From the NCBI RefSeq assembly GCF_029784135.1, contig NC_073746.1:228731882-228795881 (forward strand): a stretch of DNA of 64,000 nt. The letters are read 5' to 3'. This stretch comes from Toxorhynchites rutilus septentrionalis (Eukaryota; Arthropoda; Insecta; Diptera; Culicidae). A program made the translations under genes and the position numbers. Shown in pieces: positions 55,786 to 64,000 of the stretch; within the stretch, counting starts at the first letter, position 1, and each line of letters begins with the position of its first letter. The notes under the pieces were generated by a model that saw only the letters and a list, made by a program, of their open reading frames with translations, did not search any database and was not told where the DNA came from.

Positions 55786-58700
55786 TTAGTTATTATTTAT
55801 TCTTTTTATATTATTTTTGTGTAATCTACGATTCGAGTCGTCAATAAAGCTTTTCAATCTGTCTTCGACAACTTGAACCGTTGAATATCGTTTTCTCGTT
55901 TTATTCCGAATTCCCTGCACTTTATGTAACACTTGCTGATCTGGGACCAATTTTGGTTCGTCTTCCAGATGCCGGTTGTGTTGTTTATGTGTGTTCCTTT
56001 GTGTTTTGGTCAGTGTTAATACGACTTCGTCATATAATTTATCTCTTTTTGCCAATATTTCTTCGGCGTCCAGAGGTCTTTCATCTTGGTCCTTGATACC
56101 TAAAAAGATTTCTCGGGGTTTCATGTTAGTTGCAGAATGTATGGTTTCATTATATAAAGTGCAAGAAATTCTGTATAATTCTTTGTTGGATAGTGATTCA
56201 TACTTATGCCTATTACAACGATAAATCTCGGCGAGTGTACTGTGGAATCTTTCCACTATTCCGTTGGTCTCGCTATGATTTGTCGGTGTAAAATATATTT
56301 GTATGCCTAGGTCATCGAGGAGTCCTCGAACCTCAATAGATCTCATGGATGGCTCGTTATCGCATACAATAAGTTGAGGTTTCCCATGAGTGCTAAAGAA
56401 CTTCAGAAGGGCTCTTCTTATATCTTGTATTGTTCTGGACTTGATACTTACTAAAACTCCGAACCTAGAGAATTTATCTACAATGGATAAGAACATATCC
56501 GGTTGAGATATGAATATGTCCACATGGATAATCTCTAGTGGCCGTTTTGGGATGGGGGTCTGTCCTAGTTTGATTTTGTAAGGTGCTCTATCATATTTGG
56601 CTTTATTGCATTGATCGCATAATCTTATGTGCGTTCTGATTTTTCTTTTCATGCTAGGGAAATAGTATGTTCGAGAGATTTGCTGAAGATTTTCCTGAAT
56701 ACCTCTGTGGGCGAAATCGTGTTGTCCTCGTATGATTTCGTTCTGGCGTTCTTCGGTAGTGACGTCTTCTAAGGTGATTTGGGATATTCTCATTCTAAAA
56801 GTTTTATTTCGGCTAAAATAGTTTTTGTAGACTATTTGAAGAGAAGGTGTGACGGTCTCTGGACAATTGATGCAATTTAATTTTTTTGGATTTGTGTAAT
56901 CACGTAGTATTCTTAGAAGGGTCGGAACTCCGAAATGTAATTTTGTTATCGTTTTTCTGAACACGCGTGGAAAAATCTCTTCGACTTCTTCACTGTCTGT
57001 CTGTCCAATTTTTAAAACTATTTGATTTGAAGATGCATTCAGTGGTTTTAGTGTCATAGGTATGAATTCCGAGTCATCCGTGTCTGCCGAATGAACGGTT
57101 GCGTCGTCGGTATCGTTTTCGTCTTCGTTATTATCTGTGTCTTCGTTGAGATTGATCTCTAGGGGAATCCGAGATAGGGAGTCGGCAACAGTGTTTTGTT
57201 TGCCTGGTCGGTATTTAATGTCATAGTCGTATTCTTCAAGATCTAATCTCCAGCGGATCAATTTACTGTTGGGGGTTTTCAAATTTAAACCGTAAGTCAA
57301 GGGCTGGTGGTCAGTGTATAGTGTGAATTTGCGGCCAAATAAATATGGTCGAAAGTATTTACAGCCCCACCAAATGGCTAGTAATTCCTTTTCGATCGTT
57401 GAGAGATTTTCTTCGGATTTGGTTAGAGTTCTCGAGGCGAACGCTACTGGTCTGTCTCGACCTATTATGCCTTGGGATAATACGGCTCCAATCGCGTGGT
57501 TAGAGGCGTCTGTGGTTAAGATGAAGTCTCGTGTAAAGTCGGGGTATTGCAGTATGTCGCTACTTGTTAATATATTTTTACATTTGTGAAAAGCTTCAAT
57601 AAATTCCTCTGAATGATGGACTTCCTCACCTTTCCTCAAACAGTTTGTTAGGGGCTTTGCGATTTTTGCAAAGTCTCTAATGAACTTTCTATAATATCCT
57701 AACACGCCGAGGAACCCACGGAGTTGTTTCTCATTCTTAGGTAAAGGCCACTCTTTTATTGTTTGTATTTTATTGGGATTAGGCTTAACGCCCTCTGGAG
57801 TCACAATATGACCCAGGAAAGCAACTTCTTTTTTCAAGAATTCGCTTTTGTCCAACTGAAGTTTCATGTTAAATCTTTTAAGTCTATCGAAAATTTTACA
57901 AAGGCTTTCAATGTGTTCTTGAAGACTGGTGGAGAAAATTATAATGTCATCCATATACACAAGGCATATGGTGCCAATATAATCTCTAAGGACATTATCC
58001 ATCACGCGTTGAAACGTGGATGGAGCATTCCGAAGACCAAATGGCATCCTAAGGAATTCATAGTGCCCATGCTCCACGCTGAAGGCGGTTTTTGGTATGT
58101 CCCGATCTTGAATTTCAATTTGGTGAAACCCACTAGCTAAGTCCAATGTAGAGAAATAGTGACAACGTCCCAGTTTGTCCAATATTTCATTTATATTGGG
58201 TATAGGGTACTTGTCTTCGATAGTCTTTTGGTTCAATTTTCTATAGTCTATCACTAGACGCCATTTTCGCTTCCCTGATGCGTCCTCTTTCTTGGGGACA
58301 ATCCACACCGGGGAAGACCAAGGGCTGCTCGAGTGACGAATAATACCCTGATCGAGCATTTTGCTTATTTGCTGTTGCACTTCAGCTTTATGGCAATAAG
58401 GGTATCTATAGGATTTCGAGTGTACCGGTATTTCATCTTTGGTGTTAATTTCGTGTTTAATAGCACTTGTGAAGGTCAAGTTTAGTCCTTCTTGATGAAA
58501 TATATCGCTGTATTTCTTTATTATTTTGAACAGATTTTGGCGTTCTTCTGAGTTTAGGTGGTCTGAGCGGATTTGTTTCAGCAGTTCTTGAGGGTTATTA
58601 TTCATTGAATCAGGAGGTGAGACTTCGTCAAAATTGTTTAATTCGGAAAAAATAGGTCTGTTTGAATTAACTTTCACCGGACAATGGCTAGTATTTCTAA

Positions 58701-59178
58701 TCATGACAGTAGCTTTATTATCGGTTGATCGATAGAGTCCTGGAAGGATATTCACGTCGTTTGTTAAGGAGTAAAGTTCTGGAATATAGAAGTCACCGTT
58801 CTGTATGTCTATTGGAAGTTTTATAGGAACCTCTTCATTTGCATTCAAGTTGATGTCGTAGGAATTAGGATATTTCCTACTCATCTGGATGGTATAGTCT
58901 GGAAATTTAAGTGTGTTAGAAGAAGTGATTATGTCGGCTTCAAGTTCAGTCAATGTTTGATAGCCAATAAGTCCGTCAAAGTAGGGATGAAATTTGAACA
59001 AAAAGAATGTGATGGGAGGTTTTCCATCGAAGGGAGAAAGTTCAACGGATTCGCTAATGGAATGGGTGCCGTTGATATTTCTGACGAAAGAATGATTTAG
59101 TTTGGAAATTTTTAGATTTGCAATTTTCGCAGGATTGATGTAATTTTTGTTAGCGCCACTGTCTATCAAAAATTTCAT
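55786..59178 (-). CDS. pol: Errantivirus Pol: protease, RT, RNase H, integrase
   Basis: 1130 codons counted from the first ATG; the frame is open upstream to the slip site in gag, so the real product is Gag-Pol. Aspartic protease starts with LIDSGA (Asp 6). RT: LVIDYRKLN (about 309-317), TLDLASGFHQI (345-355) and YMDD (408-411). RNase H: TTDASNHAIGAVLS (Asp about 557). Integrase: zinc-binding H-H-C-C (about H820, H824, C854, C857), then the catalytic triad in IHVDIF (Asp 887), VCDNEPS (Asp 940) and ETNGIVERFH (Glu 976). Every catalytic residue I looked for is present, and length is normal for gypsy-class Pol. Confidence 0.92.
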   Translation of the reverse strand: MKFLIDSGANKNYINPAKIANLKISKLNHSFVRNINGTHSISESVELSPFDGKPPITFFLFKFHPYFDGLIGYQTLTELEADIITSSNTLKFPDYTIQMSRKYPNSYDINLNANEEVPIKLPIDIQNGDFYIPELYSLTNDVNILPGLYRSTDNKATVMIRNTSHCPVKVNSNRPIFSELNNFDEVSPPDSMNNNPQELLKQIRSDHLNSEERQNLFKIIKKYSDIFHQEGLNLTFTSAIKHEINTKDEIPVHSKSYRYPYCHKAEVQQQISKMLDQGIIRHSSSPWSSPVWIVPKKEDASGKRKWRLVIDYRKLNQKTIEDKYPIPNINEILDKLGRCHYFSTLDLASGFHQIEIQDRDIPKTAFSVEHGHYEFLRMPFGLRNAPSTFQRVMDNVLRDYIGTICLVYMDDIIIFSTSLQEHIESLCKIFDRLKRFNMKLQLDKSEFLKKEVAFLGHIVTPEGVKPNPNKIQTIKEWPLPKNEKQLRGFLGVLGYYRKFIRDFAKIAKPLTNCLRKGEEVHHSEEFIEAFHKCKNILTSSDILQYPDFTRDFILTTDASNHAIGAVLSQGIIGRDRPVAFASRTLTKSEENLSTIEKELLAIWWGCKYFRPYLFGRKFTLYTDHQPLTYGLNLKTPNSKLIRWRLDLEEYDYDIKYRPGKQNTVADSLSRIPLEINLNEDTDNNEDENDTDDATVHSADTDDSEFIPMTLKPLNASSNQIVLKIGQTDSEEVEEIFPRVFRKTITKLHFGVPTLLRILRDYTNPKKLNCINCPETVTPSLQIVYKNYFSRNKTFRMRISQITLEDVTTEERQNEIIRGQHDFAHRGIQENLQQISRTYYFPSMKRKIRTHIRLCDQCNKAKYDRAPYKIKLGQTPIPKRPLEIIHVDIFISQPDMFLSIVDKFSRFGVLVSIKSRTIQDIRRALLKFFSTHGKPQLIVCDNEPSMRSIEVRGLLDDLGIQIYFTPTNHSETNGIVERFHSTLAEIYRCNRHKYESLSNKELYRISCTLYNETIHSATNMKPREIFLGIKDQDERPLDAEEILAKRDKLYDEVVLTLTKTQRNTHKQHNRHLEDEPKLVPDQQVLHKVQGIRNKTRKRYSTVQVVEDRLKSFIDDSNRRLHKNNIKRINNN

Positions 59179-59222
59179 CTCTCCTATTTTCGTGTTTAAT
59201 TTTACATATGGGATAAAATTTG

Positions 59223-60647
59223 TTATCTCCCGTTTGAACTGTCTGAATCCGGTTGAAAATTTAAATCATCTACATTTCCTTCTGTGTTCTCAGATGTCTC
59301 ATTGGTTTCGATGTTTCCTCCGAAAATGTTTGGATCATTTTCTGAATAGATGTTGTTATGGGGGTCATAGTCTGGGTAATTTCCCTCAACCTTCGCTAAG
59401 GCATAATTGTCATTTTCAGCATGTCCATAATCGGGCAAATATGTTTCTTCACAATGTTCGAAATGATAGTTGGGACTTGGGTGAAAAGGATTTAAATTCT
59501 GGCGTGGTTTAAAATGGTTATTATTGTTTCTATTCATGTAATTTACGTTCCTACTTCGGATCGAGTGATCCACCTCCATAGGGACTGGTTTGGGAAAATT
59601 ATTTTGATGGTTTTGTCCAAACTGATTGCGGGGAAAATTAGGGTTTGGTTGCTGGGTGAAATTATTTCTGAAAATTGGGGGTCTCTGAATTGGGTTTGGA
59701 GAGAAATTAGGTTGCCAATTGATTGGTTTGGGGTTCGGTGGAAAACGGGGTACGTTCACAGGACCATTGTATGGTACTGAAAATTTAAAAGGATTCACTG
59801 GCCGGGTAGGTATGTTTGGAGGAATAGGAGCTCTTGGATGATTAAATGGTTTCGGTGGTAGCATTGGTTTATATGATTTTACATAATTATAGTTTTGCTC
59901 CTCCATACAAAGTCGGAGAGCGTCTTTCATTGTAGTGGGGCATTGGGCTCTAATGATTGGTCCTAGCGGCTCTCTTAAGCCAGCGAGGAAAACTTTTAGC
60001 CCTATGTCCTGGAAAAATTCTTTCTTTGCTTGTTTCACGGCTGCATTTTGTTCTGTTATGCTCAGATTATTTGTGAGCAGTGAAACGATGTGCGATACCT
60101 TGGAGTAAAATTCTTCCACGTTTCCGATTTGGTTCAATTTGAAGAGGTCTCTGGTGAGGGAGACCTCGTCACGCCTGTCGCTGTAATGTGTGATTAGGGT
60201 TTGTTTTATCTCGGCCCACGTTAGGTTGGTGCCGTATAGTTCGAGTACGTTGTCAGCGTCCCCAATTACTTTTGTGCGGATCGCTTGAATCCACACTCTA
60301 TAGACGTTAGTATTCTGTGCCTCATTCAGCAGAGGGATTATATTATCAATCCCCTTTAAAAATGAGTTTAATTTTAACGGGTTTCCGTCGAAACACGGAA
60401 GATCCCGAATAATTTGGGGCGTCTGTAACGATTTTAGTATCGATTCCGTTCTTTGCTCCGGCACTTGAATCACCTGCACTGGGTTCGCTTGCCTGTTGGC
60501 AGCCAGTTGGGCGGCAAGTGATTGAGCATTTCGCTCACCTTGCGCTGCTTGGATTTGTAATTGAGTGATCTGCTCATCCTTCTCGGCCAGACGGCTGGCC
60601 AGTTGTTCCAAACTCGCTTGGAGAAGTTCGAGCTGGTTCTCTGCCAT
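59223..60647 (-). CDS. gag: Errantivirus Gag
   Basis: 474 codons from an ATG at 60647. It forms the particle and binds genomic RNA. Residues 1-55 are heptad-rich (LELLQASLEQLASRLAEKDE) and probably coiled coil. A helical capsid-like middle holds IIRDLPCFDGNPLKLNSFLK (about 79-98). The C-terminal third is rich in Asn, Pro, Gln and Arg/Lys (NPNFPRNQFGQNHQNNFPKP) and has no CCHC zinc knuckle, as in other errantiviruses. Its end overlaps the pol frame by a -1 shift. Confidence 0.9.
   Translation of the reverse strand: MAENQLELLQASLEQLASRLAEKDEQITQLQIQAAQGERNAQSLAAQLAANRQANPVQVIQVPEQRTESILKSLQTPQIIRDLPCFDGNPLKLNSFLKGIDNIIPLLNEAQNTNVYRVWIQAIRTKVIGDADNVLELYGTNLTWAEIKQTLITHYSDRRDEVSLTRDLFKLNQIGNVEEFYSKVSHIVSLLTNNLSITEQNAAVKQAKKEFFQDIGLKVFLAGLREPLGPIIRAQCPTTMKDALRLCMEEQNYNYVKSYKPMLPPKPFNHPRAPIPPNIPTRPVNPFKFSVPYNGPVNVPRFPPNPKPINWQPNFSPNPIQRPPIFRNNFTQQPNPNFPRNQFGQNHQNNFPKPVPMEVDHSIRSRNVNYMNRNNNNHFKPRQNLNPFHPSPNYHFEHCEETYLPDYGHAENDNYALAKVEGNYPDYDPHNNIYSENDPNIFGGNIETNETSENTEGNVDDLNFQPDSDSSNGR
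59256..59262 (-). promoter_or_regulatory. gag-pol -1 frameshift heptamer (A AAT TTT)
   Basis: In the gag frame the codons TTA AAT TTT give the heptamer A AAT TTT, which has the canonical X XXY YYZ form. The -1 frame stays open from here through the pol ATG at 59178, and the gag stop TAA lies about 30 bases downstream at 59223-59225. I did not identify a downstream pseudoknot. Confidence 0.6.
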
Positions 60648-61062
60648 GTCTCGGCCTCGATTGAAATTCCTAAATCGCTTAATTTTGGAAATTAAAATTT
60701 CCTTGTTTAAAAAAGTATTTTACTTGGTACCGGTTATAAAAATTCACCTTTTTATTCGTTATTAAATCACTAAATATTAAATCACTACACCTAGTCTCTA
60801 GGAAATTAAAATATCTTTTTATAAAGTATTTCACTTGGTACCGGTTATAAAAATTCACCTTTTTATTCGTTATTAAATCACTTAATATTAAATCACTATA
60901 CCTAGTCTTTTATTGCTTACCTTAATTTTTGCGATATTCCTTCGCTGGTTCTGATCGCTTGGTTTTGTTAGTTGTCCTTGGGGTGCCACTACAATCGATA
61001 AGCCGTCGATTCGGTCACACACGCGAACTTCTAACTAAAACCGCAATCCGCACGACTGCGCC
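60648..61062 (-). promoter_or_regulatory. Errantivirus leader with 111-bp tandem duplication
   Basis: The untranslated leader between the 5' LTR and gag contains two copies of a unit of about 111 bp (60687-60800 and 60801-60911; shared words ACTTGGTACCGGTTATAAAA and CACCTTTTTATTCGTTATTA), with a few differences. Leaders of gypsy-class elements often carry tandem repeats with regulatory or insulator roles; whether these do is unknown. Confidence 0.75.
60912..60930 (-). promoter_or_regulatory. Candidate 5' splice site in the leader
   Basis: Element-sense AAATTAAG|GTAAGCAATA matches the donor consensus (AG|GTAAG), with the intron starting at 60920. Paired with the acceptor at 55768 it would remove gag-pol and place env just behind the leader. 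The pairing is inferred. Confidence 0.5.
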
Positions 61063-61063
61063 A
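61053..61063 (-). other. Primer-binding site, tRNA-Ser type
   Basis: In element sense TGGCGCAGTCG; the T is the last LTR base and the rest follows directly. It matches the Ser-tRNA primer site known for 17.6/297-type errantiviruses, including the one-base overlap with the LTR. Confidence 0.75.
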
Positions 61064-61379
61064 CTTACGTTTTTAAATTAAAGGAGAGCGTTTTTAAAAA
61101 AGAACTACACTTGTTCACTGTAAGATTAAGACTAACTTTATTATCGCTTCCAGTTTACATGACTTATGATTTATGCCTACTCAATGAGCCGAAGGGAATT
61201 TGATACCTACACTCTCGAGTTGCGTACCGTTGCCTGTTATGCTGATTCGTGTTGTGGTGTCTACGTTGAATATGTTATTTCAGTGAAGATGGGACGTTTG
61301 GCCAAAAGTGATGATGCCGCTGTTTAGGTTGTTCGAGCTGGTGCATGGCTGGTGTTGCCGTTTGGAATTGACGGTAACT
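61063..61379 (-). repeat. 5' LTR of the errantivirus
   Basis: 317 bp, apparently identical to the 3' LTR. It would contain promoter and transcription start; I see no clear TATA box, as is usual for gypsy-class LTRs. TACA follows at 61380-61383. Confidence 0.95.
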
Positions 61380-61635
61380 TACATATTCATGGTGAAAACC
61401 TAAAAATATGTTTAATCACTTTTGTCTCAAATTCCGAACAGCAAAAACGCATTTTTTCAAAATCATAACTTTTAAATTACTGGACCGATTCATATGATCA
61501 ATATATAAAATTAAAGTCAATTAGCTAGTCTTCTTTGGAAAAATGGTATGCTCGCAGAAAATTGGATTTTGCTTTTGTAATTATTGTTTGTATTTGTTTC
61601 TTATAGTTGGTTTTGGAACCAAGGGCGCTATATCG

Positions 61636-62590
61636 GTATCGATACCTGTAAATGATATTAAAATGAAGTCTATAACCCAAAGAATGTCAGGGCTTTGAAT
61701 ATTAAATTATTTATAACATTAAAGTTCAGTGAATTCACATTTAAAGATAAAGTGTTCGCAATTTGAATCATGCGTAGAAACTTGATTCATATTCCGAACA
61801 CTACTTCAATATTAATTTTCATGAAGATTTCTACATAAAATATCATTTTTCCTGCCATTTATTGTATGTTTATACATTCTCTAGTACTTAACATGAAAAC
61901 AACAAACAAAATAGTTTGATAATAGCAAACAAAAAAACTACAAAAACGGAAAAATTTACGATACTTGTTTTTTACAGAACATTTTATCATTGGTTTTGAC
62001 TGTCACTTTTTTGCAAATGCTTAATTATATAATTATAACATCATTTACAGGTATCGATACAGCCTATAATCGATACCTGTAAATGATGTTAAAATGAAGG
62101 CTATAACCCAAAAAATTCCAGGGTTTGGATTGTTCAATTATTTATAACATTGAGGTTCAGTAAATTTTCATTTGAAACTGAAGTGTGGAATTTGAATCAT
62201 GCGTAGAAACTTGATTCATATTCCGAACACTACTTCAATATTAATTTTAATGAATATTTCGGCATAAAATATATTTTTTTCCTCCCATTTATTGTAGGTT
62301 TATACATTCTCTAGGACTTAACATGAAAATTACAAACAAAATAGTTGAAATAACTACAAAAACTGAAAAATGGATGATGCTCGTTTTTTAGTAAATTTGC
62401 TAACACAAACATTTTATCATTGATTTTGACTGTCACTTTTTTGCAAGTGTCTAATTTAATAAATTATAGAATGTATAAATACCTGTAAATGGTGTCAAAA
62501 CTAAGCCTATATCTCAGAGAATATTACATAAAAGTTTAGTAAATTTACATTTAAAAATGAAGTGTTCGGAATTTGAGACTGTTCGGAATA
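61636..62590. repeat. Tandem repeats of ~0.4 kb inside the MITE
   Basis: Words in the order ATACCTGTAAATGATRTTAA, TTATAACATT, GAATCATGCGTAGAAACTTG, TATTCCGAACACTACTTCAA and TTTATACATTCTCTAG occur from about 61641, again from about 62072 (431 bp later), and the start once more from about 62478. Two full units and one partial, diverged by several percent. Confidence 0.75.
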
Positions 62591-62802
62591 TGAGACATAA
62601 CGGTACTAGACTAGTGAAATGTATAGAAATTTCTGGTTAAAAAATGACTATATCCTTTAGTCGTTCCTTCGTTAAATTGAAGATAGTTCTGCTAGCGATA
62701 CATCATTTTATGTATCCCAAACCTTAAGTGATTTTTCAGAAGATTCTCTTTAGGTGCTGGGGGAAACGTCGGAAGAAATTTGTGGAATTCCAAAGTTGTA
62801 GG

Positions 62803-62960
62803 GGGTCTTCGTAGCCTAATTGGTTGCGTGTCCGCTACTAAGCGAACAATCATGAGTTTATAACTCAGGGCCCTCGACTGACCATCTTTGTGTGTTATTC
62901 TAGCTACTACGTTCATGCATCAATCATCATGTGATGGTGATCCCAGCCTCTCACTCCACA
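62803..62960 (+). repeat. tRNA-derived SINE, copy 2 (family of 22549)
   Basis: GGGGGTCTTCGTAGCCTAAT, GGTTGCGTGTCCGCTACTAA and TTTGTGTGTTATTCTAGCTA match 22549-22720 with few differences. It has an A-box-like head and a degraded B box. Confidence 0.7.
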
Positions 62961-63376
62961 CAGATGGATATGCTAAAGTCTAATACATAAAAATGTGTAT
63001 CGATGAGATAGGAAAAACTCTTAGGCCTAAATGACTACTGTGTAATATACAACATGAGAAAAATGTACACGATAAATTCGGCTCTGTTACAGCTGAATTG
63101 CTAGATGAATCTAATAATAAAATAAAAACAGATGGGATAAAAAAAACTTTATAGAAAACAAATCTTCTATGAATGTTGGAATGTTTGGTTTTGTTCTAGG
63201 TTTATTTCACTCAATAAAGTTCTTAGAAAAAAAATGTTTAATTTCTTTTTGGCTTGCTTGTTCTGTTTTCAATCCTTAACTATTTGATCAGTCTAGTTCT
63301 TGGGTACAAGGAACTCGAGATGTAATCATTCAGATTAAATCATTCTGAAGAGCTCCTCATGGTGAATGGTCGGTAG

Positions 63377-63592
63377 CTGTTAGACAAAAAAAAAGATTTT
63401 TCGGATTCGGAACCGGGCAAGAATTCGGGACCAATAGGCCTTGTTAGAAACCGAGGGTTTCTAAATGGACGAAGAGAGACTTATTTTGCTAAAGAGATGC
63501 AGGAAGATGGTTTTCCTGATTGGAGGAAGGCTCTTGAAAAGAGAATAACCGACATAATCAGGAGCCATGTACCCCGTGAAAGTCCACTCTAG
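63377..63592 (+). pseudogene. Unidentified coding-like frame (plus strand)
   Basis: 71 codons with no ATG near the start. It contains GPIGLVRNRGFLNGRRETYF, then AKEMQEDGFPDWRKALEKRI and IIRSHVPRESPL-stop. The charged content looks like protein. A TGTTAG just upstream (63378-63383) could be a splice acceptor. The opposite strand is also partly open here, so the real sense is unsure. No family recognised. Confidence 0.2.
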
Positions 63593-63619
63593 CTCATCAA
63601 AAAAAGAATCCTTATTATA

Positions 63620-63965
63620 CTCACCATTCAGATTGGTATCAAAGCAAAGAAAAGAACTTGGTTGAGTAAAATGGGGTCTTTCTCACCAATGATTTTTTCC
63701 AGTAAATTACCACGATGATTAGTAAAAGCCCCAACGATTAGAATGATAATTGGAATCAACAGTTGTAATGGCCAGGATACAGTTATTCGGTATCATATTA
63801 TTGTAGGTTTTTCACGATGCCTTTGATATGATTGATTCCTTCATTTTGTAGAATGGAATCATCTAGATACAAGCCCTTCATTAACGAGCTCAGTCGTTGA
63901 AGAAGATCAAAGCTCCATTTGACATTCGTTGAACATTATATAGAAACTACAAACAAATTTATTGA
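63620..63965 (-). pseudogene. Unidentified membrane-protein-like pieces (minus strand)
   Basis: Two frames on the minus strand: VKWSFDLLQRLSSLMKGLYL followed by DDSILQNEGINHIKG to a stop, then, in another frame, a hydrophobic stretch WPLQLLIPIIILIVGAFTNH followed by LLEKIIGEKDPILLNQVLFF. The second has one likely transmembrane segment. The frames are disjointed, so this is a decayed gene or an exon/intron mosaic at the window edge. I cannot name it. Confidence 0.2.
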
Positions 63966-64000
63966 ACGCATGTTTTCTAACATTGTTACTTTCATGCAAA

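Larger units (their letters stand above)
53802..61379 (-). mobile_element. Errantivirus (gypsy-class endogenous retrovirus), structurally complete
   Basis: A 7.58-kb minus-strand element with two LTRs, primer-binding site, gag, pol, env and a TACA duplication (53798-53801, 61380-61383). The alternating purine/pyrimidine TACATA target, Ser-type primer site and env place it among insect errantiviruses of the 17.6/297/ZAM type. All three frames are uninterrupted and the LTRs appear identical by eye, so insertion was recent on an evolutionary scale. It lies inside an older MITE. Confidence 0.92.
53651..62605. mobile_element. MITE-like element interrupted by the errantivirus
   Basis: Left end TTTTGTCTCATATTCCGAAC at about 53655; right end in reverse complement TTATGTCTCATATTCCGAAC. 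If the errantivirus and its duplicated TACA are removed, the two flanks join into an element of about 1.37 kb with inverted ends and internal tandem repeats. No ORF. ATTCCGAACA words recur inside. Confidence 0.6.

Noticed and set aside
57763..58140. 125-codon plus-strand frame
   Set aside because: It is antisense to the RT domain of pol.

Overview
The window looks like A+T-rich nuclear DNA of a dipteran insect, probably a mosquito. That judgement rests on the mix of transposable elements: an I-clade LINE, mariner and ITmD37E-type Tc1 relatives, hAT, pogo and Helitron elements, tRNA-derived SINEs and an errantivirus. No host gene, rRNA or functional tRNA gene could be recognised. Nearly everything that can be assigned is transposon-derived, often several layers deep, and several layers can be proved from target-site duplications (TSDs) in the sequence itself.

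Layout. 1-2.1 kb: 5' part of an I-clade LINE on the minus strand, cut by the window edge. 2.3-4.1 kb: a hAT-type element with an 8-bp TSD. 4.1-8 kb: non-coding sequence, shared repeats and a SINE. 8.0-12.1 kb: a non-LTR retrotransposon with one intact 1220-codon ORF (Myb-like N-terminus, reverse transcriptase, CCHC, restriction-like endonuclease). 12.5-22.2 kb: a mariner deletion derivative, a SINE, a mostly featureless stretch, then a mariner transposase gene split by a hAT element that itself carries another hAT. 22.5-27.5 kb: a SINE, an inverted-repeat element with a 4-bp TSD, and a 3.2-kb hAT composite holding smaller elements and a small ORF with a possible signal peptide. 30-36 kb: two related pogo/Tigger-type MITEs and two Helitrons joined end to end. 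36-44 kb: few recognisable features, GC-richer patches and a local duplication. 44-47 kb: a pogo-type element and an internally deleted Tc1-like element whose right terminal repeat carries a TTAA-targeted MITE. 50.8-53.6 kb: a LINE 3' fragment and a nested inverted-repeat/hAT/SINE/Helitron cluster.

53.8-61.4 kb holds the most complete unit, a gypsy-class errantivirus (insect endogenous retrovirus) on the minus strand. It has two 317-bp LTRs that look identical by eye, a TACA TSD, a tRNA-Ser-type primer-binding site, uninterrupted gag, pol and env frames, a -1 slip heptamer between gag and pol, and a splice acceptor directly before the env ATG. It sits inside an older MITE with internal ~0.4-kb tandem repeats. 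Its genes form one retroviral programme: Gag for particle assembly, Pol by frameshifting, Env from a spliced RNA.

The main novelty candidates are the intact errantivirus, the intact endonuclease-bearing LINE, and the nested insertions. Some short coding-like stretches (25.8, 36.0, 47.1, 47.5, 63.4 and 63.8 kb) remain unidentified.
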